Below, piece by piece: positions 35,406 through 47,400 of a stretch of 64,000 nt of DNA (position 1 is the first letter of the stretch; each line of letters begins with the position of its first letter). The DNA comes from Gigaspora margarita (lineage: Eukaryota; Glomeromycota; Glomeromycetes; Diversisporales; Gigasporaceae): contig WTPW01000015.1 of assembly GCA_009809945.1 (NCBI GenBank), positions 34,207 through 98,206 on the forward strand. The letters are read 5' to 3'. Both the position numbers and the translations under genes were made by a program. Below the pieces are notes generated by a model. It saw only the letters and a program-made list of their open reading frames with translations. It was not told where the DNA came from and did not search any database.

Positions 35406-37089
35406 ATAGCATGTAGAGATTCAACCCGCTTACCCGCCAACCCGTGACCTATGACTTTGATATCTAACTCGGAGTGAGTTATGCTTAACTGGTTAACCCG
35501 GTTAATGGTACTTTTTTATTTTTTTTTACTTTTCGTCAAAGTAATTTATAGATAAATACTAAAAAATATAATTTTAACATACTATATAACAATAATATAT
35601 GCTGTGCTTAATTTAGAAATTACATATTTTTGCTTTATAGCACTTATTTAACAAAGACAAATCTTCAATTTTAGAAAATAATTAGAATTATAGTAATGTA
35701 AACTGCCCTAGATTTTCTTGTGCTTTATATGACAATAAATTAAATTTTAATAAATTATATTTTTAATATACTATATCTAAAATACTAGCTTTTCAAAAGT
35801 TCTGCTAGTATTATTGCATCATTTGATTAAATGCATGATTCCGAATTGTAACTTTTAAATACCAAAAATTAGCTAACATCTTGTTCAAAATTACATTTAC
35901 ATAAAACAAAAGTACATAAAATTATGTAAAATAACTGTAATTTTATATTCCTAATTACAAGAAAACTTTTATACAATCAATTATCTAATATAAATTGATT
36001 ACTCAGAAAACTTCAGAAAACTTTTTATTTAAGCTAATTTTATTATAAAATATAATTTCAAGATAATCTCATTCGTGATAATTTTAGAATAAATTATTCT
36101 GTATAACTTAATGACTAGTGATTCCAATTGAAAACATGCACTAATTAACTTGTATTCTTTTTTTCTATATTACTGATTGAGCTTTACCTTCTAATAAATA
36201 ATCTTATGATATCTCCTATCTTATTGATATTTACATGGCTTTTACTACAAAATAGTTATCTATCACAAGATAAATTTTTAGCTTTTTTCATATCTCAATG
36301 TTATCTAAATAATAAAAAATACGTATATAGAAATGCCTGTAACACATTTCTAAATTGATTAGCCTTATATAGTGATTGTTATAGTTTGATAATTGCACTA
36401 AACCCAAAAGGCTAAAAATGTACAAGGTTGGCAATTTTGTTATCTATTGGGAAAAAAAGTTAATAAAGGATCTCAATCTCAATAGATAAATATCTATTGA
36501 GATCAATGATTTGATTTCATTAAAATTCTTCATTGAGGTATGATAGTAAATATTTATGTGGTCACAAAATCTTGATAATTTCAATAAAGTAGCAGCTGTG
36601 TGCCATTGAGTTCTATTAACTTTATCGAAATTGGCATTAGATCTATTACCAATTCAGAATCATGATAAAAATATTAGTAAATTCACAAATGCTCAATGAT
36701 TTAATGATATGAATGTTTGTAACATTATCGTAAGAACAAAGATAGTGTTCAGCACATCAAAAAACATTACAATAAACTGAAATGTATTTAAATAGCGTAT
36801 TTTTTTCTAAATTTAAAATTTGTTAACAAAACCTTAACTACTAAATAATACAAATAGATAATAAGAATTCTAAAATATATCTTTTACCTATATTTAGTAT
36901 TAGTTTCTTGAGTTGTAGGATTTATAAATATACTAAATATTCGTTTTGGTATAATAAAAAAACTTAGTATTAAATAATTACTTGTATCAAAAACTTAAAC
37001 TTATTACTATACTATTACCTCATATTTACAAATTTATCACATAGTCTTTTATTTAAGTATCATTTTGCATATAGTTTATTATTTAAAAA

Positions 37090-39287
37090 ATGGATTCTCA
37101 AGAAGAATATAGTTCAAGTATTCAAAAAACTATTAACACTAATGAAAGCGATAGTGAAAATAATAGTGACAGCATACCTTTTTCAACAACAGTATTAACT
37201 AATACTACAAAAAAAAAAAAAGAAGAAAGATTAAAAATCGAAAGAGTTTTGTATAGGATTACTTCAAAGTAATTGGTAGTAAAGATGTGTGCCAAATTAT
37301 GATTAAAAAAAATGGAATTGATAAAAAATGTGAAACTGAATATCTTCATGATAATTCTACATCAAATATGATTACACATCTACGATCATCACATAATATT
37401 GTTGATCCCAAAAAATTAAATGCTGAAATTCAACGAGCATGGCAAACTACATTACCTGAAATAGTTAAAAATGATATTCCATAAAGGTGATAAACTTGAT
37501 GAATTAAACAAGGCAGTTGTTGAATGGATAATTCTTGATAACAAACCATTATTAGCACCAAGAAAAAAAGGTTTTCGTCATATGATAGCAAAAGTTGATC
37601 CAAGATTTCATCCACCTTCAGATAGAACAATAAAAAGTGAAATTGCAATTAGTTATTTTAAAAATATTGCAGCTCTTCGATATGAAATAGCATCAACTTG
37701 TAAAACTGCTTCAATTACAGCTGATTTATGGACTTCACGTAATAACCAAGGTTATATTGGTATTACCTGCTATTGGATAGATTCAAATTGGTCATTGCAT
37801 AGTGTATTATTGTGCTGTGAAAAACTGGCATATCCACATACTGCAGAATCTATTTATCAATTTCTTTCAACAAAATGTAATGAATTTGGTCTTGAAAATA
37901 AAATTATATGTGCTATTACAGACAATGGCGCCAATATGAGAAAAGCTATTCGAATGTGGAATTCTATAACTCGACTTCCTTGTGCTGCACATACATTACA
38001 ATTAACTGTTAATTTTGCATTAAAGTAACTTAGTAAACAAACAAAAAAAATAAAAAAGCTTGTTCATTTTTTTAATTCACCAAAACAACAAGAAAGATTA
38101 ATAAAAGCCCAAGCTATAGTAATGGAAAGAGATAACTTATCTTTACCTGAATTAACTTGTTTTGAATTTATTCTGAAAATGAGAATTCTAATAAACAACA
38201 AAATATAAATACTTTCAAACCTTCCAAATCTCTTCATCTAATTAAAGATTGTCCAACTCGATGGAACTCACAGTATTATTCTTGGAAAAGGCTATTAAAA
38301 TTAAAAGTTGCAATTATATGGTTAGAAGCAAATTTAAAAATTGCTCGAAATTCAGATAATAAAAAAGATGGCCAAAAATTGGACTCTATTTATCTAATGA
38401 AGGTAAATGGAAGTTAATTGAGGAGCTAATTAAAATTTTTGAGCCATTTGATCAAGCAACAGAGGCATTTAGTGCTGAAAAATTTCTACAATGTCAATTG
38501 TATATCCTACTATTGAAGTCTTAAAAATTGAGTTTTCTACAAATATAGATTCGAATTTAGCTGAAGATATTCTCAATGAATCTGGTAAAAAAAATTTTTT
38601 TACTATAATAAGATTTTATTTGTTAAAATATTAATATATAATTTTTATGCTTTAGAATTAAATATAGATAGTGATAGTGATAATGAAGATAACCTTACTT
38701 ATTTACTAGAAATATCTGATGTCCAACTAATAATTGATGATGTTAAAAATGCTATTTATCATTCGCTTTGGAGATATTGGGATAATCCAAGTAATATAGG
38801 TCTTTTAGCAACTTTATTAAACCCAAGACTTAAACGAATGTGACCTTGGCCTGCTTATTTACGTGAAGATACAATTAAAGAATGCTGTGAACAACTTAAT
38901 ATAATTATCACTGATGAATCTATACAAACTATTACTTCTTCTAGTACAATCACATCAACTAATCATTATTTTGCATCAATTTTTGATAATGATAATGACC
39001 AGAATAATAATTCATCTAATGATAAGCTGGATAAATATTTGGCTATTAACAAAGTACCTGAAACAACACAACCTTTAGTATAGTGGAAAGAACAAGAAAA
39101 AGAATTTCCACATCTAAGTCAACTGGCAAACAAATACTTATCAGTACCAGCTACTTCAGTGCCAAGTGAACGCTTATTTTCTGATACTGGAAACCAAGTA
39201 ACACCAAAACGAACTCGTCTTAGTCCTGAAACTGTTTCGCAAATATTATTCTTAAAAAAAAATAGCGATTTACTTAGTATTACATAG
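37090..39287 (+). pseudogene. Decayed hAT transposase gene
   Basis: The start is ATG at 37090 (MDSQEEYSSS, acidic/serine-rich). A BED-type zinc finger follows: VCQIMIKKNG ... STSNMITHLRSSH, with the second Cys of the usual C-x2-C replaced by Met. The RNase H-like core has TADLWTSRNNQGYIGITCYW (first Asp) and CAITDNGANMRKAI (second Asp), then RLPCAAHTLQL. The C-terminal hATC dimerisation domain is present (LANKYLSVPATSVPSERLFS, TPKRTRLSPETV, ILFLKK). In-frame stops at 37270, 38026, about 38841 and 39081, plus frame changes near 37480 and 38170-38400, make it a pseudogene. Total length of about 700 residues is normal for the family. All domains remain in order, so decay is moderate. Confidence 0.9.
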
Positions 39288-41158
39288 TATATAAATTAAT
39301 ATACATCAGCAAATTTATATATGCGTAATCTTGCGCAAGTTTTTACGATATATAAAAAAATCGTAAACTTACGTAAGATTTAGTGTAAAACTATGTAAGT
39401 CTTACAGTATGTAAGAAAATTGTAAATTTACATAAAATTTTTATGTAAATTTACGATTTTCTTATAATGTGTAAAAAAATTGTAAATTTATGTAAAAATT
39501 TTATGTAACTTTACAATTTTCTTATAGTATGAAGAAAATCATAAATTTACATAAAAATTTTACGTAAATTTACGATTTTTCTGATGAACTGTAAGAATAC
39601 AGTCATTTTCCCTTTTCCAATTTTTGTATTGATTATATGCAATATATAATGCATAATTGTTTTATTGTATTCATTAGTAGTTTCGAAATGGTTCGAACTA
39701 GTTTATAACCTAATTATACCAAGCGCACATTGGACTATATTTTCAAAATGTTTCAAAATATTTTAGGACTGAGAAACCAAGCTGGATTAGTAGATCTGTA
39801 GCCTGGGTCATACCAAGGACGCGTTTGACTAATATTTTCAAAATGTTTCGAAATGTTTTGATGATCATAGTACAAGATCAGATTAGATCTGTTTATTTTT
39901 TTATTTATAATTTAGATCTTTTATCAATTTTTTTTTTGTTTCATTTCCTTTTGTTTCCCTTTGTTTCCTTTCATTTAGTATCGTTTTGTTTCATTTGTTT
40001 TTTTATTTTTTTTGTATTTTTTTTCTTTATTAATTTTTTTTTATTTTATTTCTACAAAAACACTTTTTGACACTTTGCAAGAAATCTAGCGACTTTCTGA
40101 CACCTTGCGCAAGGCAACACATTGTTGTTGTTCTAGTTGGTGTGTTGTAGTTGGTGTCATTGTTGGTATCATTGTTGGTGTCGTCGTTGGTATTGTCGCT
40201 AGCTGGTATCGTTGTTGTTCTTGTGGAATAGCTTTACCTCTCTCGGTGTTCTTGTAGATGGTATTGTTGTGGGTGGTCCATTTGTTTTTCTTCTCTTGCA
40301 TTTGTATGGGGTGGTCTTGCTCGTTTCTCTTGCATTTGTACAGAGTGGTCTTGCTCATTCTCTTGCGCTCGTTAGGGGTCGTATTGGGTAATTTTTCTTG
40401 TTTCTCTTGCATTTGTATGGGGTGGTATAACACTAACACTACTGAGAAATAGTTTTTTTTTACTTCTTTACTATTTTTTTTAGAAAGTAGCAAATATAAG
40501 CGAATATAAATGACTATAAGTGAATATGTGTGAATATAAGCGAAGATGAGCGAATATAAGCAAATGTAATAGTTTATTTTTTTCGTTTTCGTTTTTTTTT
40601 GTTATTTTTTTCAGTTACGTTTTTGTTTTTTGTTCTTTTTTTTTATTTATTTTTTTAATTTTATTTTATTTTATTTATTCCTTACTTCTTTCAGAACTTT
40701 GCAAGAAAACGACATAACTATTCCAGCACTTTACAAGAATACCAATTCCAACTTCTCTGGCACTTTGCAAAAAGTAGCGAATATATACGAATATAAGCAA
40801 ATATGGGTGAATATGGGTGAATATAAGCAAATATAATAGTTTATTTTTTTTCGTTTTCGTTTTTTTCATTATTTTTTGGTTTTGATTTTTGTTTTTTGTT
40901 TGTTTTCTTTTTTTTTACTTCAGAACTTTGCAAGAAAATGACGTAACTATTCCGGCACTTTACAAGAACACAAATTCTAACTTCTCCGGCACTTTGCAAG
41001 AAGTAGTGAATATGAGCGAATATAAGCGAATATAAGCGAATATAATAGTTTGTTTTTTTTGTTTTCATTTTTTTTCATTATTTTTTTTTGGTTTCGTTCT
41101 ATTTTTTTTTGTTATTTTTTTTTATAATATATAATAAAATATGTAATATTTAAAATAT

Positions 41159-41789
41159 GGGAATATTTTTTTGTCGCACCCGCGACATGTCGCACACCCT
41201 GATTCGACCAATCAAATCGCTCGATTTTGTAGGCAAAAAAAATTTTTTTAAAAATTAAAGTTTTTACTTAATAAAGTGTAAAATATATATAAAATAGCAT
41301 ATTATATAACGTAAAATTTTATTCTGAACAACTTTTTCTAAGTTAGGAAGATAGATTGTCTTAGTAAAAAAAGTCGTTTTATAAGAAAAAACAAAAATTT
41401 CAAAAGTTAGCACATATAAAACTTTTTTTTAACTAAAACAAACCACCTTTTTGACTTAGAAAAAGTTGTTTAGCGTAAAATTTTGCATATAATACGTTAA
41501 CATAAATATAGATTTAATTAGTAAAAAAAAAGTTCTATATGTGCTAACGTTGGAAATTTTTGCTTTTTCTTATAAAACGTCGTTTTTTACTAAGATAATC
41601 TATCTTTGTAACTTAGAAAAAGTTGTTCAGAATAAAATTTTACACTATATATATAGTTATCGCTTATATTTTACTAGTAGAATTTTTAGTTTTTTTTAAA
41701 AAAAAATTTTTTGTCTACAAAATCGGGCGATTTGATTGGTCGAATCATGGGGGTGCGACATGTTGCGGGTGCGACAAATTTCTATTCCC
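41159..41789. mobile_element. 631-bp MULE-type MITE with about 90-bp TIRs and perfect 9-bp duplication
   Basis: Flanked by TTAAAATAT at 41150-41158 and 41790-41798. The paralogous site at 52801-52830 reads ATGTAATATTTAAAATATAA with no insert. Left GGGAATATTTTTTTGTCGCA; right, reversed, GGGAATAGAAATTTGTCGCA. Pairing continues through GATTCGACCAATCAAATCG for about 90 bp. The 9-bp duplication and long TIR starting GGGAAT are Mutator-like. No coding. Confidence 0.93.
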
Positions 41790-42114
41790 TTAAAATATAA
41801 TATATAATAAATAAAATAAAATTTTATATTAAATTGCGAAAACTTGCGACTATTGTATATTTATTGTTATTTAAAATAATTTATAATAAAAAAAAAATTT
41901 TATAATAAATTGCGAAAACTTGCGAAAACTTGCGAAAACCTGTAAAACGTTCAGGTGATGGGTATTGATATATATCTAACCAGTTAGTAATCGATGAATA
42001 TCAATTTCAAATTTACTATGCCGTAAATGTTCGTAATTATTACACCTGCGTAATACTCCGTAGTTACTATAGCGTAAACTTGCATAATTATTACCCCTAC
42101 GTAATCCTCCGAAC

Positions 42115-42223
42115 TAGAGATGTGATCCGTTATCCATTTTCATCCATTTTTATATTAAAATCCGCGGATATCCGCGGATTTTAATATGAAACGGATGGAA
42201 ACGGATAACGGATCATATCTCTA
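42115..42223. mobile_element. 109-bp almost fully palindromic hAT-type MITE
   Basis: Begins TAGAGATGTGATCCGTTATC; reversed, the end is TAGAGATATGATCCGTTATC. The arms meet at CCGCGGATATCCGCGG. Flanks CTCCGAAC (42107-42114) and CTCTGAAC (42224-42231), seven of eight. Practically no loop, so single-stranded DNA or RNA would form one long hairpin. It shares the TAGAGAT start with the 10.3 kb hAT. Confidence 0.9.
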
Positions 42224-42479
42224 CTCTGAACTAATCGTAAGTTTTCGTAAGTTTACACCTGCGTAAAAACTTGCGGAGGTTTACGCATATTTTTTTTTGC
42301 TAATGTATGTACACTTTAAAGTATAATCAATTTTTTAAATAAATATTGCTATTATTTTCTTTTAGCTTAACTTGTTTCAATATTCTTATTATTTTTTTTT
42401 TTCATTTTATAACCGAGACCTTGCTCTTTATCTTTATTTAGAAAAATATTATTACATGCAAAAGAGGATAATATTTATA

Positions 42480-43260
42480 ATCTATTTGTGAAAAAGAAAC
42501 TCAGACTTCATATGAGGGCCTTCCGTTACCAACAATGAGCATCTGAGGCCAACTGTTAGCTAAACGAGATTACGCATAACCTGTCAGACTTCGAAATAAA
42601 AATTGTTAACATCATTAAATCTAGTCCAATTCTAACCGGCCCAGGTCCCAGTATATTAAACAAAAAGCAGTCATATAAACTAGACTGCTTGGACCAAAAG
42701 CTTCTAGAATCTTCTTCTAGCGGGTTTCCCAAGAGTTCTCACACGTCAGTCCACGTTACTTGTTTCCAAGCCACTCGTGACAGTTGTATCCAAATTAGTC
42801 GGTGTCTTTCCTTTTTGGGAGCAGTAAACACTGCAGATCTTTTGGAGGGGGTAAACCAAATCACCCACTTTTTTCAAAAATTCTTCACAAACCAGCGACA
42901 CCAAAGGGGGTTCACTTGTAGCCTAAGTAAAGATAGTAGTTCTTCCCGTAAAGACCCATTTCCATCAGAGAGCCACGAAGTACTTCTCGTTTCCAAACCA
43001 CAGCCGTTTTGGTAAGTGATAAACTCTAAGCTTGTCGGCAGGTAGTCTATGAACTTTACCTCTAAACAACAAGTGCCAAGGCCAAAGCGGTGAGTGACAA
43101 ACTCTAAAGCTATTAGCAGATACTTAGTTAACTGTATCCCTAAATAATAGCCACCTGGGTGCATATTTTCTTAAGTTTTTTCACTGTTTCTTTGAAACTT
43201 TACTTCTGAAGTGTTAGCGTTTTGTTGGTACAAGTGATCAGCGGATAGAGTTATAGAAGA
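42480..43260 (-). other. GC-richer island with 78-bp repeats, possible degraded coding
   Basis: Base composition changes abruptly from the surroundings to a clearly more GC-rich sequence. GTGATAAACTCTAA (43016) and GTGACAAACTCTAA (43094) mark a 78-bp (26-codon) period. The minus-strand frame 42874-43164 reads two matching units (LEFVTHRFGLGTCCLEVKF and LEFITYQNGCGLETRSTSWL). I do not recognise the protein. It may be a captured gene fragment, a structured RNA or a foreign repeat carried in the hAT. Confidence 0.4.
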
Positions 43261-43760
43261 TCTTTTTTTTCAATATTCTTATTATGTAATTCCTAATACA
43301 TATAATACAGCTAAAATAACTGTTTTACCATTCTTTATAGGATACTTCATTGCATTTATTCTAAGCTTAAAAGTTCTGAAAAAAAAATTCTATCTTTCCC
43401 ATAGCCTTCAGTGATAAGGCTTGTTCGAAGCACTAAGAAAACTCTTAAAATATGAAATTTATCTCTTGTGAACTATAAAAAAAACGGTCAAAGCAGCAAT
43501 CACAAAAATAGAAAATATAACTTTGCTTTGCACAATTTCATGAAGTGTCCAGAGGATAAGGGTCTCTTCACTCAACTGATCGAAAAACATTATACCATTG
43601 ATTAAGCCTAAGCCAATTCATACACAGATTGAAAACATAGCTTTCTTGAAAGTGGTAAAACTTGTTATATTTATAAACATTTTCTAAATTTCAATAAAAT
43701 ATTTTTTGGATGTTACGTATGTACACGCATTTTACTAATTTGCGCAGTAACACAAAATCT
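43261..43760. other. AT-rich DNA inside the hAT, no gene seen
   Basis: No reading frame or terminal repeat recognised. Confidence 0.5.
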
Positions 43761-43764
43761 GATT

Positions 43765-43855
43765 TTGCAAATAAACTAAGTGCGTGAGATAAAAATTTCA
43801 AATTAGGGCCTTAATGTTATATGTAAAATTTCATTCCCATCATTTTTAATTAGCA
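43765..43855 (+). repeat. Dispersed repeat family D, short copy
   Basis: CTAAGTGCGTGAGATAAAAA ... ATGTAAAATTTCATTCCCAT matches 7120-7225, with an internal deletion relative to that copy. Confidence 0.8.
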
Positions 43856-44434
43856 CTGTAAAATCACTCATCGTAATACTCTCCTTGTTCATGTGACCAA
43901 TAAAAGAATCCATATCATTACTAGTAAAGTAAAAATGAAGTAGAAAGAGAATTAGCTGTTAGTATACAAAGCATTGACCTCTTATATCAATTTGTGATCC
44001 ACATATTCGACCCACGTGACTCTACCTCCGACTGCCTCCAGCTGCCGTCAGAATTCAATTAAAGACCCGATCGCCGAAATTGGCTGTGACTTTGTAGGAC
44101 TTTATAACCGTTTGATCGCATGATATCGTGAACGAAGTTCACGATTGAAATCGAATAATCGAAACCTAGTAATCAAGTGAAGAAGCCTTCATTAAAACTA
44201 ATTAGATAACAAGAAACAATAATAAATATAAACTTTCTGAATAAAATACTTATCTGAGTATCCAAAGTTGCCACCAAATCAACCATGCCCCTTTCTGCCT
44301 GCCACTTCAAGGTTTAGAAGTTTTGACTAATAGTTGGATAATAATTTAGTCTATTACTAGGGTTATTAGTAGTTTAATTAGGAAACCCTAGTAATTTAGA
44401 CTCTCACAACGTACATAGGTAGCTCACTCACAAA

Positions 44435-44700
44435 AAATTGTTAAGACCAGGTGTAATGTAATAGTCAAAATGTGGTTTTGTTTTCAAAGTAAAAGGTTGC
44501 GTATAAAACTAAAACCACGTTATAGTTAGTTAGTTAGTTATAGTTAAGTTAGGATGAGAATAGTGTAGGGTTAGGGTTGAGGCTATTAGTAAAATTCTAT
44601 GAACATTTTTAAAGTGGTTTCACTTCGATTTTTACCTTACACCTGATCTTGAAATCTGATTGGCCAATGTTACAGGAAGTGACCAATATTTGTGAGAGAA
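44435..44700. mobile_element. Probable MITE with diverged TIRs
   Basis: AAGACCAGGTGTAATGTAA on the left and, reversed, AAGATCAGGTGTAAGGTAA on the right. Outer CTCACAAAAAATT and CTCACAAATATT also pair. It contains GTAGGGTTAGGGTTG and TGATTGGCC. The exact ends and duplication are unresolved. Confidence 0.5.
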
Positions 44701-44754
44701 CAAACATTATCTTTTTTGTGTATTAACTTGGAAATAATACCAATGTGCTTGTAT

Positions 44755-45243
44755 AGGACCCCGAATAATCTATATGAGATTATATTTGAGGATCATAGTA
44801 AAAATTTTTTCTGTTAGCGGTTCTACTTTGGTATATATTAGCTACATTTCAAATATCAGGTACCAACTTTGATATTGTTTACCAATTTTCAAAATGTAAG
44901 CTTTCAAAAAAAATTTTTTTGAACTAATACTTTCTAAAAAAAAAGGAACTGACACTCTCAAAAAAAACCAGAACCAATACTCTCTAAAAAAAAACTGTAA
45001 CAAATGCTCTCTAAAAAAAAAAAAAAACTGTTCACTCTCCATTTCTATTGCCACTTTTCAAATATAACATTTGAAAAATTTACCCTATTACCATTCTTTC
45101 AAATATACTAATTTTGACCATTATCTGTTTTCAAATATAACCTTTTTACCCAATACCTACTTTTCAAATATAACCTTTTTAAAAAAATGGCCCTCTGTTA
45201 GCGATTTTTCAAATATGACATTACATAGATTATTTGGGGTCCT
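44755..45243. mobile_element. 489-bp hAT-type MITE, AGGACCCC family copy 1
   Basis: Perfect 8-bp duplication GCTTGTAT (44747-44754, 45244-45251). Ends AGGACCCCGAATAATCTAT and, reversed, AGGACCCCAAATAATCTAT. The interior alternates TTTCAAATATAA-type motifs. A sister copy lies at 45747. Open frames inside are incidental. Confidence 0.92.
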
Positions 45244-45746
45244 GCTTGTATTAAAGTAAAAAATATGAGTAAGTTTAATGATTTTTAATAAGAATTATTA
45301 AACCCTTAAAGGAGTCTGAGGATGAAGTTCTTCAGCCAAGGTCTGTGATCTGTTAAAAGAAAACTTATATGAAATTTATCCAGACCAAAAAAAAAAATTA
45401 ACTTGTTAAATTGCAAAGTGTTATCTCAAATTAGTTAGCTTTTTTTAATATGTTTCGGTAGCAAAAACAAATTAACTGCTTGATTTGAGGTAATAAAAGC
45501 TTAGTTTAAAATATTGCATACTAAAATCAAACCAATCTTGTACATGTTATAATAAAATGTAAAGCTGCTTATGTGAAATATTAAAGTTTAGATATAGATA
45601 ACTGGGTAACCCGGATTATCTGGGTTACCCGATTATTTTTTAACAAATCAGTTTTGTACCCAGGTAAGGCTTTTTTAGATGGGCGGGTAACCCGGAGAAG
45701 AAATTTATAATGGGTCGAATCTCTAGTAGCATGAGATAGGTTGGGT

Positions 45747-45908
45747 AGGACCTCAAACAATCTATGAGAGATTATACTTGAGGATCATAGTAAAAATTTT
45801 TTTGGTTAGCAGTTCTACTTTGGTATATATTAGCTACATTTCAAATATCAGGTCGCAAGTTTGGTATTGCTTACCAACTTTCAAAAAAAAAATTTCAAAC
45901 TAACACAC

Positions 45909-45946
<38 letters not shown>

Positions 45947-46164
45947 ATAACTGATGCTCACCATTCCCATTACCACTTTTCAAATATAATATTGAAAAAT
46001 TTACTCCATTACCATTTTTTCAAATATACTCACATTGCCTATTACCTATTTTCAAATATAACCTTTTTACCCAATATCTACTTTTCAAATATAATCTTTT
46101 TAAAAAAACAGCCCTTCATTAGCAATTTTTCAAATATGACATTATATAGATTGTTCAGGGTTCT
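45747..46164. mobile_element. 418-bp hAT-type MITE, AGGACCCC family copy 2
   Basis: Perfect 8-bp duplication GGTTGGGT (45739-45746, 46165-46172). Ends AGGACCTCAAACAATCTAT and, reversed, AGAACCCTGAACAATCTAT. It is in the same orientation as copy 1 and inserted only about 20 bases beyond the right end of the 10.3 kb hAT. A run of about 37 A (45909-45945) replaces a shorter A-rich patch in copy 1. Confidence 0.92.
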
Positions 46165-46172
46165 GGTTGGGT

Positions 46173-47400
46173 TAGAGCATTGCGTGGAATAGGGTTGGAT
46201 TAAAGAGTTGCACAAAATTATTGTTGGGTTAGATAGTAACTAATGTTGTTAGCAGAAATTATTTTATACTTGTTGAAATATAAATATAATAATGCTGAAA
46301 CGTCTAAATAATACCAAATTGCCTAAATTATTTGTTTTGTATATACTAATATATGTTAAATATTAAATGCCCTCCACTACATTCCAAATAATTAAAGTTG
46401 GTATTCTATGAGTACAGGATTTTTTTTCTTCTTTAAAGAAAATAGACTTTAATAACTTTATACACTTGTTACAATTATTGTAGTAAAGACAAAATGAAGG
46501 TTTTGAATATTATCTTGAATTAAAAAATTCAGTGTAATGAGTGATATTAATAATTGTTATTATTATGGAATTGGAGTAGAAATAAATTTCCAGAATGCAT
46601 TTTAATACCATATAGTCATGAAATAATACACAGGGAGTGTAATTTCAAATCCTAAAACATGCTTAATCCATGCCAAAATCTGAAATAACACTTTTGCATG
46701 TTATTTCAAAGGTCAGCTAATTTGGATGATGCTATTAGTAATCTATGTGTTGAAGCAGCATTGAGTAATTTTACTTGATTTTATCAAAATATTTGTTATA
46801 TAATGTATATTTAATCATCTATTTAGACATTTAGTCAAATTTAGGATTTTGATATTTTGACAAAATATATTGCCATATCAAAATATATTTTGATATGAAA
46901 TTTTTTAAATGTTTGACTAAATAAGGTATTTTGACTAACAATATTAATAATAGCATAGGATTAGGGGTTTAGGGTTAGATAAAATATAAAATTAGTAGAA
47001 GAGTTAGGGCAATTAGATTAGAGGAGTAAGTTAACATTTAGATTAGTATTAGATGATAAAGATGAAATGCTAATTATTAATAGGTTGGCAAGTTATATAT
47101 ATAAATACAAATAAATAAATATAAAATAAATTTAAAATGTATTTTAAATATAAAATAAATAGTAAAAAAATAAATATATAGGTCTGGTTGAATTCTTTAA
47201 TATATTTTATTCTTTTTAAGAAAATAAAAAGTACAAATAAAAAAAGTATGAATTTTCAAAAAGTTATACACTAAGTTTTTTGAATCTCAAAGTTATAGTT
47301 ATGTATTATTTTTTACTGATGATTGATATTCTTTAGCTGAGACATTAACTATATTTTTAATTCATCTTCCTTTAGTTGTTTTTTTTAGTTTTATATATTT
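46173..47400. other. AT-rich intergenic DNA
   Basis: No gene. Short hairpins TGAAATAACACTTTTGCATG...ATTTCA (46681-46709) and around ATATCAAAATATATTTTGATAT (46872-46896), and an AAATAAATATAAAATAAAT low-complexity zone (47100-47180). Confidence 0.5.

Larger units (their letters stand above)
39304..42305. mobile_element. 3.0 kb TA-flanked TIR element (dispersed family, complete copy)
   Basis: Ends CATCAGCAAATTTATATATG and, reversed, CATTAGCAAAAAAAAATATG, followed by CGTAA and GCAAGTTTTTACG in both. TA at 39302-39303 and 42306-42307. The subterminal zone 39310-39590 is a ladder of alternating TCGTAAATTTACG-type inverted motifs. Inside are the conserved segment 39676-39900, the CTTTGCAAGAA / AGCGAATATAAG tandem blocks (40040-41060) and GCGAAAACTTGCGAAAAC repeats (41830-41945). 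It carries no protein gene and two later MITEs. Fragments at 1-2003, 11210-11690 and 52149-52990 belong to this family. Confidence 0.7.
35414..45725 (+). mobile_element. 10.3 kb hAT transposon with TIRs and 8-bp duplication
   Basis: Left end TAGAGATTCAACCCG at 35414; right end, reversed, TAGAGATTCGACCCA. Flanks ATAGCATG (35406-35413) and GTAGCATG (45726-45733), seven of eight matching. Subterminal motifs GGTTAACCCGG / GGGTAACCCGG occur at both ends (35430-35505, 45600-45700). It encloses the hAT transposase gene at 37090-39287. Its length is inflated by later insertions at 39304-42305 and 44755-45243, and probably 42480-43260 and 43765-43855. Confidence 0.85.

Noticed and set aside
39686-39700. 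GGTTCGAACT as a tRNA B box
   Set aside because: It lies in a dispersed repeat with no cloverleaf or A box nearby.
42115-42223. rho-independent terminator or host microRNA
   Set aside because: The 8-bp duplication and hAT-like ends explain the hairpin as a transposon.
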